The notes: a model not told the origin generated them from the sequence alone. Numbered from the stretch's first letter, positions 15,831-25,322 are shown. The stretch: 49,917 nt of DNA from Clostridia bacterium (GCA_017509255.1 JAFWQA010000005.1:1-49917); one strand, 5' to 3'. A program made the numbers and translations.

Positions 15831-18125
15831 TTGAGTAAGAAAGTCGTCCGTTTTCTGTGTTCCGTCCTGTCCGCCATGCTTTTCTGCGGCTTCTGTCAGC
15901 CGGCATCCGCAAGGGTCTATTTCAACGAAGCGCATTTCCTTGAGTCCGGTCTTTATGAAGAAGGCGTGAGGTCGGTCTATTCCATCGTCCTGTCAGACGG
16001 CGCTTTTTACGCGTATCTGGACGATGAATCCGTGCGGGCGCTTCAGGAAGACGGTTCCCTGTCCTTCTGCTGCGATCTGCCGCCGCTTCAGTCCTCTTCC
16101 GGAATATTCACTGAGCCGGAAGAGCTGGAAAGCATCGTGACCCATCTGACGACAGACGGCAGACAGCTCTGGGGATGGAATATCCACAGCGGGCTCGCGG
16201 GCACTGTTGACGGGGACGGGATCCACTGGCGGGACGTCCGGCTGCAGACAGGCGTTTTACATCCCGACGGTGACTTTGCCACTTTCCGGGTCGTCAAAAG
16301 CTATGTCGCTCATGACGCGCTGTATGTTTTCGCCTCCCTGGCGGAATTTCAGGACGAGCCCGGACTGGCGCTTTTCCGTTTTGATCTTTCCACCGGACAG
16401 GAAAAGCATTGGGAAATACCGTATGCGGCCGGTATCTGCCGTGCCGGGGAAACCTCCTGTTATTCTCTGGGTCTGGACGCTTCCGGATGGTTCCTTCAGC
16501 AGGTGGATACGGAAACAGGCAAAATATCCTATGTCCGTTCGGATCTGTCCGCTTTCACCGCTGAGGATGTACTGTGCGGGCTGACGTACAGGGAAGAGAG
16601 CAATGAGCTGTTTTTCGCGTGCGGCGGTTACCTCTATTCCATGATCCCCGGAGGAAAGGCTGCCGCTGCGGGTTCGGTCAGCACGTCCGGATGTACCTCC
16701 GACAGTGAAGCCTGGCTTCTTTCCGGCAGCCGGTATGCTCTCTGCACCATGTTCGGTCTGCAGATCGCGGACCTCGGCAGCGATAGCGGCGAGGCCTCCC
16801 GGCTGACTGTTCAGGGAAACAGCAATTACAAAACGAAGCTCCTGTACCAGAGTCAGTACCCGGATACCGTCCTGACGGACATCGCGGAGGAAATCTCAAC
16901 AGACGCATTGGCGACAAAATTCCTGACCCGTGACAGTATGACGGACGTATACGGGATCCGGGCCGATTCCACTTTTATCAGGCTGAAGGAGACCGGCTGG
17001 CTGGGAAAGGTCCCGGAAAGCAGCTCCCTGTATTCGCAGCTGGGATCCCTTTCTCCCGATATCGCCGGGGTGATCACCGACAGCTCCGGAAATATCGTCG
17101 CGTGGCCCATAAGCCTTCTGATCAGCAGCTTTTCGGTACACCGGGGCTACTGGCAGCTGGTCTTCGGCGATATCCCGCTGCCGGCGACCGTCAATGAGCT
17201 GCTGGATGACTGGATCCTGTACGAGGAAAGGCTGGCGGAGGATTATCCGCTGCTGGATATGGAATTCGGGTTTGATGAGCTGGCCCTGACCCGTGCCCTG
17301 GTCATGAATTATATCCGGACCCACGGCCGGTCTGCCCTGTCCGCCGCATCGGGGACCGCCCTGAAGGAAGCTCTGGAAAAACTGAAGGAGATCGCCGGGA
17401 TCCGGCGGAAACACGGCAGGATCATGACAGAATGGACCCCGGATGAAGAGGACGGTCACTCCTCCATCATCGTCCTTTTTTCCCGCCGGCGGCCCATGTA
17501 TAAGAGTCCGGAGTTTTACATCAATACGGCGGAAAATATGGTTTACGGCCGGTCCATTTTCGCTTATGAAGACGTTCCCCTGATCTGGGGCGACGGGGAT
17601 ACCGCGGAAGCATCCGCTGACCTGTCCGTTCTGATCATCAACCCGAACTCCGGGCATCCGGAGGAAGCGGTCCGTTATCTGGAGTGCGCGTCCTCCTTTG
17701 ATAACGATCCGTATCTCTATTACGCGCTCCGCCCGGATATGACAGAGCCTTATGAAAAGCCCGGCTTTCAGGAAAAGATCGCCGAAATGAAACAGGAAGC
17801 GGAACAGCTCAAAGCGCTTCTGTCACAGGAAGACCTGGAGCAGGAAGCCCGTTTTGATCTGCAGGCCTACCTGGACCACGATCTTCGCACGATCGAAAAC
17901 ATGGATCAGCTGAAATGGATGATCTCCGCGGAAACGATCGCGGAAGAGAGGGAACTGCTGAAGAATATAAACCTTCATACGGACAATATCTTCCTGACCG
18001 CAATGACCTCTTCGGACGAAGTGGAGCAGCTGTGCAGACAGTATGTTCAGGGGAGCCTTTCAGCGGATCGGTTCCTTCAGGTCCTGGCGGATAAGCTGAG
18101 CATGATCGAAATCGAAAGCAGATAA
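15831..18125 (+). CDS. Exported protein: propeller-like N-terminus plus solute-binding-like C-terminus
   Basis: This is a 764-residue protein with a signal peptide (about 1-28). Residues about 45-330 show repeated short strand patterns (for example LFRFDLSTGQEKHWEIPY and GKISYVRSDL), suggesting a beta-propeller. Residues about 340-600 resemble family 1 extracellular solute-binding proteins (an ATKFLTRDSMTDVYGIRADS segment, then IVAWPISLL), but there is no lipobox. The C-terminus is helical. TTG start at 15831 with GGGAGG 7 nt upstream. The next gene encodes a shorter relative of the N-terminal part, 14 bases downstream. The ligand is unknown, and no transporter genes adjoin it, so a sensor or scaffold role is as likely as transport. 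Confidence 0.65.
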   Translation: MSKKVVRFLCSVLSAMLFCGFCQPASARVYFNEAHFLESGLYEEGVRSVYSIVLSDGAFYAYLDDESVRALQEDGSLSFCCDLPPLQSSSGIFTEPEELESIVTHLTTDGRQLWGWNIHSGLAGTVDGDGIHWRDVRLQTGVLHPDGDFATFRVVKSYVAHDALYVFASLAEFQDEPGLALFRFDLSTGQEKHWEIPYAAGICRAGETSCYSLGLDASGWFLQQVDTETGKISYVRSDLSAFTAEDVLCGLTYREESNELFFACGGYLYSMIPGGKAAAAGSVSTSGCTSDSEAWLLSGSRYALCTMFGLQIADLGSDSGEASRLTVQGNSNYKTKLLYQSQYPDTVLTDIAEEISTDALATKFLTRDSMTDVYGIRADSTFIRLKETGWLGKVPESSSLYSQLGSLSPDIAGVITDSSGNIVAWPISLLISSFSVHRGYWQLVFGDIPLPATVNELLDDWILYEERLAEDYPLLDMEFGFDELALTRALVMNYIRTHGRSALSAASGTALKEALEKLKEIAGIRRKHGRIMTEWTPDEEDGHSSIIVLFSRRRPMYKSPEFYINTAENMVYGRSIFAYEDVPLIWGDGDTAEASADLSVLIINPNSGHPEEAVRYLECASSFDNDPYLYYALRPDMTEPYEKPGFQEKIAEMKQEAEQLKALLSQEDLEQEARFDLQAYLDHDLRTIENMDQLKWMISAETIAEERELLKNINLHTDNIFLTAMTSSDEVEQLCRQYVQGSLSADRFLQVLADKLSMIEIESR

Positions 18126-18139
18126 GGAGGACATCATCT

Positions 18140-19132
18140 GTGAAAACATGGATCAAAGCATTTCCGGCGCTTGCCCTGGCCGTCGTTCTGCTGTGTACGG
18201 CTTCGGCTCAAGCAGTCTGGACAGAGCCCTACGGGGACAGCTTCGCGGCGCTTTTCCAGCTGAAAAGCATCCGGGAGCAGATCAGCGTCAGCACAGCCCT
18301 GATCGGCACCCGGCTGTATTCCCTGACGGGAAAAGGCACTGTTTTTTCCTTTGACGCCCAGACGCGGGAGTATGAGGAATTTTCCCGCGTCCCCGCCTTT
18401 CCCTCCGTTGATCTGGAGATCCCCCTTGCCCGGCAGTCCGCCGCTGACCGGAAAGCGATGGAGGACGGTGTGTCGCAGCTGGTCGCCGGCACGGACGGCA
18501 GCGGTTTATACGGCATCAACCGGATGACAGGCGCCGTCGGCCTGATCGACCGGGAAGGGATCCATTATCAGGACGTCCGCCTGGATACGTCCCCTTTTTT
18601 CGCTCCGGGAAGCGATTATCCGGAATATCCCCTTTATCTTCCCGAGATCCGGAACGGGATCCTGGACGGTTACATCATCCGGGATCCGGACGGTTCCCCC
18701 TGCCTGACCTGGCTGTCATTCTCTCTGGAGGACGGGACCTGCGTCACGGAAGAGCTGCCAGGCGCTTTCGGCCTGTGCAGATGGAAGGAGGATCAGCTGC
18801 TTGCGGCGGTCCGGAAGGACAGCGGCGCGTATGAGCTGGCCGTCTGCGACAGGCAGGGAAACCGGCTTGGAGCACTTGAGACCGATCTGGCCGCCGTTAT
18901 AGAGGACAAAAGCGCTTCCCTTTCGGATCTGACGGAAACGGAAGGCCGGATGGCCTGGAGCGAAGCGGATCAGACCCTGTATTATATGAACAGTCAGTAT
19001 CTGTGGAAAAGCACGGACGATGCCGGCTTTGAACAGATCGACAGGTCCGCGACGCCTTTTCTGTCCGGTCAGTCTCTGCTGACCTCACCGGACGGAAAAC
19101 TCCTGGTCTTTTACCTGTACCTCCGCAAATAA
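18140..19132 (+). CDS. Exported propeller-like protein, paralogue of the upstream N-terminal domain
   Basis: The 330-residue protein has a signal peptide (about 1-25). It shares a characteristic block with the preceding protein: GREGIHYQDVRL-like here (REGIHYQDVRLDTSPFF) against DGIHWRDVRLQTG there, followed in both by a proline/aspartate loop. It therefore looks like a duplicate that lacks, or lost, the solute-binding-like C-terminal half. GTG start at 18140 with AAGGAGG 8 nt upstream, and only 14 bases after the preceding stop, so co-transcription is likely. No enzymatic motif was seen. It is followed by a very strong terminator. Confidence 0.65.
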   Translation: MKTWIKAFPALALAVVLLCTASAQAVWTEPYGDSFAALFQLKSIREQISVSTALIGTRLYSLTGKGTVFSFDAQTREYEEFSRVPAFPSVDLEIPLARQSAADRKAMEDGVSQLVAGTDGSGLYGINRMTGAVGLIDREGIHYQDVRLDTSPFFAPGSDYPEYPLYLPEIRNGILDGYIIRDPDGSPCLTWLSFSLEDGTCVTEELPGAFGLCRWKEDQLLAAVRKDSGAYELAVCDRQGNRLGALETDLAAVIEDKSASLSDLTETEGRMAWSEADQTLYYMNSQYLWKSTDDAGFEQIDRSATPFLSGQSLLTSPDGKLLVFYLYLRK

Positions 19133-19137
19133 ATAGC

Positions 19138-19192
19138 TCCTGCCCCGGAAAGATCCGCAGCAGCCGGATCCTCCCGGGGCAGGATGTTTTTT
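19138..19192 (+). terminator. Strong terminator of the exported-protein cluster
   Basis: TCCTGCCCCGG (19138-19148) pairs with CCGGGGCAGGA (19174-19184), with an inner GATCCG/CGGATC stem, followed by TGTTTTTT. Confidence 0.85.
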
Positions 19193-19206
19193 GGACTGAT
19201 TTTTCT

Positions 19207-19746
19207 TTACAGCAGGATGCCGATCCCCGCGGCGATCAGGATCAGCAGGATCGGGGGCATATTGGACTTCCGCAGCTTTTTCCAGCCCAGCGTCAGGGCT
19301 CCCAGCCCCGCGGTCAGGAGCAGCAGCTTCCAGTCAAAGCTGCCCTCCGGGAGCACCTGCTTCACGGCCAGCGCCGCGCCGGTGGCAATGATCAGGCCGA
19401 TCACGCAGGGCTTCAGGCCCCGCAGCGCCGCCTGCACCTGCGGGTTCCGGATCGCCCGCCGCAGCGCCGTCGCCACCAGCAGGATGATCAGCAGGGAGGG
19501 CAGGATCACGGCCAGCGTGGCCAGCAGCGCCCCGGGCAGGCCGCCCTTCACCGCGCCCACATAGGTCGCCAGGTTCACCATGATCGGCCCCGGCGTGCTT
19601 TCGCTCACGGCGATCATGTCCACCAGCGCCTCCTCTGTCAGCCAGCCATAGGAGAGCACAACGTCCCGGATCAGCGGGATCGCGCCGTAGGCCCCGCCGA
19701 AGGCGAAGCAGCCCACGCGCAGGAAGCCGAAGAAAAGCTCCGTCAT
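19207..19746 (-). CDS. Chromate transporter, short-chain subunit
   Basis: The 179-residue membrane protein is one CHR domain. It has the typical start FFGFLRVGCFAFGGAYGAIP and the motif VSESTPGPIMVNLATYVG, followed by several hydrophobic helices. Short CHR proteins work as pairs encoded by adjacent genes, which is the case here: its ATG overlaps the stop of the upstream CHR gene by 4 bases (ATGA). The family exports chromate (and perhaps sulfate-like anions) from the cytoplasm. The true substrate in this organism is not shown by the sequence. Confidence 0.88.
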   Translation of the reverse strand: MTELFFGFLRVGCFAFGGAYGAIPLIRDVVLSYGWLTEEALVDMIAVSESTPGPIMVNLATYVGAVKGGLPGALLATLAVILPSLLIILLVATALRRAIRNPQVQAALRGLKPCVIGLIIATGAALAVKQVLPEGSFDWKLLLLTAGLGALTLGWKKLRKSNMPPILLILIAAGIGILL

Positions 19747-20333
19747 TTCCCGCCCGCCTCCTTCCGCCGGTCCCGCAGGTTATACAGGCACAGGCCCAGC
19801 AGCCCGGCCGCCGCCATCAGCAGCAGGGAGGAAACATGGAAGCCGGCCAGCGAGGCCGTCAGCAGGATCACCAGGGACGCCGCCATGATACCGAGCGGCA
19901 GCGGCTTCCGGGGCAGCTTTTTCGCCATGCGGATACCGGCGGACAGGATCAGCACCGCCACGGCAGCCCGGATACCGGTAAAGGCCCGGGCGACCCACGG
20001 GATCTCCAGCCACTGCTTCAGCAGCGCCGACAGGAAAAAGATGATCAGGAAGGACGGCAGCGCGACGCCGAGTGTCGCGGCCAGCGCGCCCGGGATCCCG
20101 GCCCTGCGCCAGCCCGTATACGTGGCCATGTTGATGGCGATGGGCCCGGGGGTGGACTCGGCCACCACGGTCATGTCCGTCATTTCCTCCTGCGTGATCC
20201 ATTTCTTCCGCGTCACGCAGGTATCCTCGATCAGCGAGATCATGGCATATCCGCCGCCAAAGGTGAACAGCCCGATCTTCGCAAAGGTCAGAAAGAGCTC
20301 CCCAAGGCTTTTCAGCTTCGTCCGCCGCTCCAT
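19743..20333 (-). CDS. Chromate transporter, short-chain partner subunit
   Basis: The 196-residue protein is the second CHR domain of the pair, with FLTFAKIGLFTFGGGYAMIS and VAESTPGPIAINMATYTG matching the same motifs as the downstream partner. The two share the family signature but differ elsewhere, as expected for a heterodimer with opposite membrane orientations. It is the first gene of the pair, and the shared ATGA suggests coupled translation. The C-terminus is basic (LRDRRKEAGGK). No regulator gene (such as chrB) is adjacent. Confidence 0.88.
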   Translation of the reverse strand: MERRTKLKSLGELFLTFAKIGLFTFGGGYAMISLIEDTCVTRKKWITQEEMTDMTVVAESTPGPIAINMATYTGWRRAGIPGALAATLGVALPSFLIIFFLSALLKQWLEIPWVARAFTGIRAAVAVLILSAGIRMAKKLPRKPLPLGIMAASLVILLTASLAGFHVSSLLLMAAAGLLGLCLYNLRDRRKEAGGK

Positions 20334-20453
20334 CGTCCGTATCCCTCCGGCGCCCCGCGGGCGCCGCTTCTTTCTACTTTCCTCCGGGGTCGCTGCCCCG
20401 TTTGCCCCTATTGTAGCGATGCGCGTTCCCCCGTGTCAACAGGCATAAGGAAA

Positions 20454-20478
20454 GGGCCGCCCCCGAAAGGGCGGCCCC
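20454..20478 (-). terminator. Hairpin after the export operon
   Basis: GGGCCGCCC (20454-20462) and GGGCGGCCC (20470-20478) form a 9-bp stem. On the minus strand it is followed by TTTCCTT, a weak U-tract between the export operon and the chromate genes. Confidence 0.55.
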
Positions 20479-20512
20479 GCTGTATCCTGTTCTGCTTTTT
20501 CACCCGGGCGGC

Positions 20513-21811
20513 TCACTGCCCGTTCTCTGCCCCGGTCTCCGTTTCGGCTGCCGCGTCGGCAGAGGGCGCTTCCTCATCCGTCCCGGCGCCCGTGCCGCTT
20601 CCGGGCCTGCTCTTTCCGCCCTCCGGGCGGCCCTGCCTGCCGCCGCGCGACCGGTCCTTGCTTTCCCCGTCTTCTGCGGGTGCCGCTTCCTCCTCCGCCG
20701 CGTCCGCGGCCCCGGTCAGGGCTTCCTCCCGGGGTTCATCCTCCTCTTCCGTCGAGACGACGGCTGTCATCCCGTAGCGGGTGTCCGCGTCCGGCGTGAA
20801 GGAGATGTAAACCGTATAGTACGTGACCGTTGTGTCCTCCAGGGCGGTCTCCGTGCCGATGGCGGAGATCATCTCCACCGTTCCCTCATACACGGCACCG
20901 CTGTCCTGGTTCCAGTCCAGCTCCACCCGCACCTTCTGCCCGACGGCGATCCCGCCCAGGTCCGCCTCCGGCAGCTGCGCGGTCACGGTCATCGCGTCCT
21001 TCGGATAGATCTGCGCCACGGAGCCGCCCGCCGTTACGGCGGCGCCCTCCTCCAGCGTCAGCTCACTGACGGTGCCGTCCGTGCCGGCCAGGATCTTCGT
21101 GCCGGCGGTCTCCGGGCCGCCGCTGATCCCGTCCACGGTCTCAAACAGCAGCTGGCCGCGCTTCACGCTGTCGCCCGGCTTCACCGCGTAGGACACGATA
21201 TACCCGGTGCCGGTCACCGCCTCCGGCGCGACCCGGGCGATGTTCCCGCGGCCGATCCGGTTCGCGGTCACGATGGCGTCCCCGCGGTATACGTCGATGC
21301 TGTCACCCACGTAGAAGCTGCCCTCCGTGACCAGCACCGTGTATTCCGCCGCGGCCACGCTTGTGATCACGCCCGTACCCTTATTCAGGGTGTGATTCCT
21401 GCTCACCAGGAAGACCTGCTCCCCGGAATGCACCAGATAGTTCTCGATCGCGGCGTAGCCCTTGGAGGTGGACGTGGTGAGCGTATACACCGTTTCCCCC
21501 TCCAGGAACATCACGGCCCCGTACGCTGCCGCCACGCTCTCCGCGTTGTCCCCCGTCTGTCCGTAAACGGCGGTCACGGTCCCGTCCTGGGACGCGTAGA
21601 CCTTGTTGGTGCGGATCTCCGCGATCACGGTATCCACCGTCACCGTTTCCCCGGCGCGAACGTATACCTTTTCCACGGTCCCGCCGGCCGGGGAATACAC
21701 CTGGACCGTATCACCGGTCTCCACCTTCCCGCTCAGGGAGATCGCGTCCGCGCAGGCGATGCCGGCCGTCAGGCACAGCGCCAGCGCCAGGGCAACCAAT
21801 GTCTTTTTCAT
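20513..21811 (-). CDS. Exported HlyD/RND-type adaptor protein (second adaptor)
   Basis: The 432-residue protein starts with a signal peptide (about 1-21) and carries two biotinyl-lipoyl-like halves: SPAGGTVEKVYVRAGETVTV with YASQDGTVTAVYG, and later AGTDGTVSELTLEEGAAVTA. A beta-barrel region follows (VGQKVRVELDWNQDSGAVYE). The last 80 residues are low-complexity, rich in Glu, Ala, Gly and Arg. This is the layout of membrane-fusion adaptors that link an ABC exporter to outer layers. It is the last gene of the MacAB-like operon, 34 bases after the permease. Having a second adaptor is unusual. ATG 21811 with AAAGGAGAG. Confidence 0.75.
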   Translation of the reverse strand: MKKTLVALALALCLTAGIACADAISLSGKVETGDTVQVYSPAGGTVEKVYVRAGETVTVDTVIAEIRTNKVYASQDGTVTAVYGQTGDNAESVAAAYGAVMFLEGETVYTLTTSTSKGYAAIENYLVHSGEQVFLVSRNHTLNKGTGVITSVAAAEYTVLVTEGSFYVGDSIDVYRGDAIVTANRIGRGNIARVAPEAVTGTGYIVSYAVKPGDSVKRGQLLFETVDGISGGPETAGTKILAGTDGTVSELTLEEGAAVTAGGSVAQIYPKDAMTVTAQLPEADLGGIAVGQKVRVELDWNQDSGAVYEGTVEMISAIGTETALEDTTVTYYTVYISFTPDADTRYGMTAVVSTEEEDEPREEALTGAADAAEEEAAPAEDGESKDRSRGGRQGRPEGGKSRPGSGTGAGTDEEAPSADAAAETETGAENGQ

Positions 21812-21845
21812 TTTTCTTCTCTCCTTTATTTTCAGTCTTTTTTGC

Positions 21846-23054
21846 TCATACGGAACGGAGCGCGTCGATCGGGTTCAGCCTGCTGGCCTTCCGGGCGGGC
21901 GCCCAGCCGAACAGGATGCCGATGGCCGCGGAGAAACCGAAGCCCAGCAGGATCGCCTCCGTGCTGACGCGGAAGGCGGTCTGCAGCATATTGCACAGCG
22001 CCATGCTCAGCAGCAGGCCGGACGCGATGCCGATGATGCCGCCGATCACGCTCAGCAGGAAGCTTTCGATCAGGAACTGCACCTGGATCTGCCAGGGCAT
22101 GGCGCCCAGGGATTTCTTCAGCCCGATCTCCACGGTGCGCTCTGTGACAGTGGTCAGCATCATATTCATGATGCCGATGCCGCCGACGATCAGGGAAATG
22201 GACGCGATGCCCGCCAGCAGCGCGGCCATCATGCCCATGATGGATTCCATGGTGTCCTCGATGGCGCTCATCGTGGTCACCGTGAAGCAGTCCTCCTCAA
22301 AGGAGAACATAACGTCCATGGCCGCCTCCACCGCCGCGGACGCATCCTCGCTGGTCACGCCCTCCGCGATGTAGACCGTGAAGGCGGTCACGTCGCTGCT
22401 GGCGTTCATCTTCAGCGCGGTGGTATAGGGGATCAGGATGTCCGGGCTGCCGGAGAAAATGCTGGCGATGCTCTCCGTCTTTTCCGTGGTGAAGGTACCC
22501 ACCACCAGGAAGGGGATGCCGGAGATATACAGGTTTTCGCCCACCGGGTCCACGCCGAAGAAGAAGCTGTCGATCATGGTCTGGTCGATCATGCACACAT
22601 AGCTCATGTTGTCGTCATCGATGAAGTTCAGCAGCCTTCCCCGGATCAGCACCTCCGGGTTCGTCCGGAAATAATAGGCGTTCTTGCCGGATACCGTGAT
22701 CCGGCTCTGATAGCTGCCGCCGCGGCTGACCCGGGCCGTCAGGGAGACCGTCGGCGTCAGCCCGTCCACCTCGTCCAGCGCGGTCAGCGTTTTCAGGTCC
22801 TCGCTGTTCAGCCCGGTCTTCAGGTCGCTGCCGGTCACGGACACCGTCAGCGTGCCCGCGCCCATGGAAAGGAAGCTGTCCGACAGGGTGCCCGTAACGC
22901 CGTTCACCGTCGTGATCAGGGCGATCACGGCCATGACGCCGATCATGATGCCCAGCACCGTCAGGAAGGAGCGTACCTTGCTGCCCCGGATATTGCTCAG
23001 GCTCATCCGGAAGCATTCGCCGATCATGATCAGCGTGCTTTTGATCCTATGCAT
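21846..23054 (-). CDS. MacB-type ABC transporter permease
   Basis: The 402-residue protein has the MacB architecture. There is one N-terminal membrane helix ([20 protein letters not shown]), a large external MacB_PCD domain (about residues 50-270) and three C-terminal helices of the FtsX domain ([20 protein letters not shown], with [20 protein letters not shown]). Such proteins do not transport through a pore but transmit force to export peptides, antibiotics or lipoproteins. The start overlaps the ATPase gene by 8 bases. In Gram-positives this type often handles antimicrobial peptides or siderophore-like molecules; the cargo here is unknown. Confidence 0.9.
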   Translation of the reverse strand: MHRIKSTLIMIGECFRMSLSNIRGSKVRSFLTVLGIMIGVMAVIALITTVNGVTGTLSDSFLSMGAGTLTVSVTGSDLKTGLNSEDLKTLTALDEVDGLTPTVSLTARVSRGGSYQSRITVSGKNAYYFRTNPEVLIRGRLLNFIDDDNMSYVCMIDQTMIDSFFFGVDPVGENLYISGIPFLVVGTFTTEKTESIASIFSGSPDILIPYTTALKMNASSDVTAFTVYIAEGVTSEDASAAVEAAMDVMFSFEEDCFTVTTMSAIEDTMESIMGMMAALLAGIASISLIVGGIGIMNMMLTTVTERTVEIGLKKSLGAMPWQIQVQFLIESFLLSVIGGIIGIASGLLLSMALCNMLQTAFRVSTEAILLGFGFSAAIGILFGWAPARKASRLNPIDALRSV

Positions 23055-23769
23055 CGGAAGAAGCGCCTCCTTCCGTCAGCATGCCGTCAATGATGTGCAC
23101 CACCCGCTTCGCGTTGGCGGCAATGTTCATATCGTGTGTGATCATAATGATGGTCCGGCCCTCGTCATGCAGCTCGCCGAAGAGCTTCATGATCTGCTTC
23201 CCGGTTTTCTGGTCCAGCGCGCCGGTTGGCTCGTCCGCCAGCAGGATGGACGGGTTCGTCACCAGCGCCCGGGCGATCGCCACACGCTGCTGCTGCCCGC
23301 CGGAAAGCTGGTTCGGATAGTGGCTCATCCGGTCCTCCAGGCCCACGCGGATCAGCATTTCCGTCGCGCGGCGCTTCCTCTCCTTCTGGCTCACGCCGGC
23401 ATAGATCAGCGGGAGCTCCACATTCCGCAGCGCGTCCAGCCGGGGCAGCAGCTGGGAGTTCTGGAACACGAAGCCGATATCCCGGCTGCGGATCTCCGCC
23501 AGCTCGCCCTCCGTCATGTCCTCGATCACGTTGTCCTTCAGGATATACAGGCCGGAGGTCGCCACGTCCAGGCACCCGATGATGTTCATCAGGGTGCTCT
23601 TCCCGCTCCCGCTCGGCCCCAGCACGGACAGGTATTCGCCCTCGGAGATCTCCAGGTCCACGTCGCGCAGCACCTGCATGTTCTCCTCGCCCATGCGGTA
23701 GTATTTGTTGATCTTTTCCATCCGGAAAAAGCAGTTCCCGGTGAAAAAGCCTTCCACCCTCCGCGTCAT
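23047..23769 (-). CDS. ABC transporter ATP-binding protein (MacB/LolD type)
   Basis: All nucleotide-binding motifs are present: Walker [10 protein letters not shown], the signature LSGGQQQR, Walker [13 protein letters not shown] and the switch histidine in MITHDMN. The sequence [20 protein letters not shown] is typical of the MacB/LolD subfamily. The start is uncertain: ATG at 23769 shares a base with the adaptor stop (TGATG, with a GTG one codon earlier), and an internal ATG at 23721 precedes the conserved region. Coupling to the adaptor favours 23769. It powers the permease encoded downstream. Confidence 0.92.
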   Translation of the reverse strand: MTRRVEGFFTGNCFFRMEKINKYYRMGEENMQVLRDVDLEISEGEYLSVLGPSGSGKSTLMNIIGCLDVATSGLYILKDNVIEDMTEGELAEIRSRDIGFVFQNSQLLPRLDALRNVELPLIYAGVSQKERKRRATEMLIRVGLEDRMSHYPNQLSGGQQQRVAIARALVTNPSILLADEPTGALDQKTGKQIMKLFGELHDEGRTIIMITHDMNIAANAKRVVHIIDGMLTEGGASSDA

Positions 23770-24785
23770 CACCGGCCACCGCCCGATCCGCCGCCGAAGC
23801 CGCCCGGCATGGTCACGTTCCGGTTATTGTTGTTGTTCCGCTGCCGCTGGCTGTTGTTGTTGAACCGCTGCCCGCCGAACAGCCCGGAGAAGAGCGAGGC
23901 GACCGCGTTCGACGTTTCCTGTTTGGACTCCACGTACACCGTGTCCCCGTCCGCCAGCCCGGCTTTGATCTCCACATAGTTGCCGTTGCTGACGCCGACC
24001 TCCACCGGGACCTCCGTCAGCTTTCCGTCCCCGTCCATCATATACACAAAGGCGGTGTTCTCCGCGGTAAAGGACAGCGCGTCCTGCTTCAGCACGACCA
24101 CGTCGGCCGCCTCCTCCTGGGGCACGGACACCGTCACCTGCATGCCGGGATATACGCCGCCGTCCGCCTCCACGTCCGCCGTGGCCGTGTAGTACGCCAC
24201 GTTGCCGGTGGAGGAGGAAATGTAGTTGATGCTGCCGATCTGCGAGCGGAAGGTCTTTTCCGTCGCGGTGGCGCTCACCGTGCAGGCCGTGCCGACGTGC
24301 ACGTCCGAGATGTCATACTCGTCCACGCGGAAGGAGACCCGCATGTGGGTAAAGTCCGCCACCTGCAGCAGGGTGTCGCCGGATCTGACCTCGTCGCCCT
24401 TCTGCACGCTCAGGGCGTTCACCCGCCCGTCCAGCCCGGCGGTCACCGTCACGCCGCTGCTGAGCCGCAAAAGCTTGTCTCCCTTTTTCACCTCGTCCCC
24501 GTCCGCCACATAGACGTTCCTCACCGTCGCGGAGGAGGAGGCCGTATGGGTCTCGCTGTCCTTCAGGGCCAGGCTGCCGCTGAAGCTGAGCGAATTGGAG
24601 ATGGTGCCCGTCGTCGCCCGGTAGTCGTCATACACCACCGTGTATTCCGCCTGAAGCCGGGCCACCGCGTACAGGCCGATCCCGCCCAGCAGGACCAGGA
24701 TCGCCAGCGCGGCGATCAGCCGCCTGACGATCCGTTTTTTCTTCTTTTCTTTCTTCAACGGGTTTTGCGCCGTCTTTTCACTCAT
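23769..24785 (-). CDS. HlyD/MacA-type membrane-fusion adaptor (first adaptor)
   Basis: The 338-residue protein has a single N-terminal membrane helix (about residues 20-42, LIAALAILVLLGGIGLYAVA), a lipoyl-like domain (ASSSATVRNVYVADGDEVKK, then TAGLDGRVNALSVQKGDEVR), a beta-barrel and a membrane-proximal domain. The tail is strikingly low-complexity, Asn/Gln/Arg-rich then Gly-rich (about the last 30 residues), which might be disordered. It is the first gene of the MacAB-like operon and probably bridges the ABC transporter to the wall or substrate. ATG 24785 with AAAGGAAGGA upstream. Confidence 0.88.
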   Translation of the reverse strand: MSEKTAQNPLKKEKKKKRIVRRLIAALAILVLLGGIGLYAVARLQAEYTVVYDDYRATTGTISNSLSFSGSLALKDSETHTASSSATVRNVYVADGDEVKKGDKLLRLSSGVTVTAGLDGRVNALSVQKGDEVRSGDTLLQVADFTHMRVSFRVDEYDISDVHVGTACTVSATATEKTFRSQIGSINYISSSTGNVAYYTATADVEADGGVYPGMQVTVSVPQEEAADVVVLKQDALSFTAENTAFVYMMDGDGKLTEVPVEVGVSNGNYVEIKAGLADGDTVYVESKQETSNAVASLFSGLFGGQRFNNNSQRQRNNNNNRNVTMPGGFGGGSGGGR

Positions 24786-24953
24786 GGAACCGTCCTTCCT
24801 TTCTGCCCCGGAAATTCCTCCCTGTCGTCAGCTTATCCGGTCAACCTAAAACAAAACTAAAATATCATAAAAGGACAGAAAATTACAATTTCTTTCTTTG
24901 TTTTATCAGGCTCCCTCCGGCGCCGGCCAACTTTTTTTGAAAATTCTTTTATT

Positions 24954-24974
24954 CTGTTGGACATCTGTTGGACA
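24954..24974. repeat. Two tandem CTGTTGGACA sites, 11-bp period
   Basis: CTGTTGGACA occurs at 24954-24963 and 24965-24974, so identical sites face the same side of the helix. They lie in the gap between the divergent ABC-export operon and the small gene at 25072. They might be an operator or overlap a -35 (TTGGAC). No regulator is assigned. Confidence 0.35.
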
Positions 24975-25071
24975 GACCCCATTATGCTGGCAGTGTAAAC
25001 AGGACGGCCGGAATGATTTTTCTCCCGGTGCCCGATGATATAGAGCCATTTTTTTCAGGGAGGGAAACCGG

Positions 25072-25266
25072 ATGACAGCGATGTATGAAACCTTGGACCG
25101 GCAGGATCTCACAGCCAGGATCTTCGGGTGGAGCGACGCCTGCGACCATTCCGGCAGGCAGCTGACCGGCCGTGAGGAAACAAGGCCCTTCCTTTTCTTC
25201 TGGTCTGACCGCTTTGTCGAGTACCGCTGCCCCGACTGCGGAAAGATCATCTGGGAGCATGACTGA
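25072..25266 (+). CDS. Small zinc-ribbon-like protein
   Basis: The 64-residue hypothetical protein ends with YRCPDCGKIIWEHD, a CxxC knuckle typical of a half zinc ribbon; the second metal pair is not obvious, although Cys24 and His26 upstream could take part. ATG 25072 is preceded by GGGAGGG at a good distance. It is monocistronic, with a bidirectional terminator directly after. Its function is unknown; small proteins of this kind often bind nucleic acid or act as accessory factors. Confidence 0.6.
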   Translation: MTAMYETLDRQDLTARIFGWSDACDHSGRQLTGREETRPFLFFWSDRFVEYRCPDCGKIIWEHD

Positions 25267-25282
25267 CATAAAGCCCCCAAAA

Positions 25283-25322
25283 TAAAAAAAGACGTCCGGA
25301 ACTGTTTCCGGGCGTCTTTTTC
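25283..25322. terminator. Bidirectional terminator
   Basis: GACGTCCGGAA (25291-25301) pairs with TTCCGGGCGTC (25306-25316), flanked by eight As and six Ts, so it works for both convergent genes. Confidence 0.85.
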
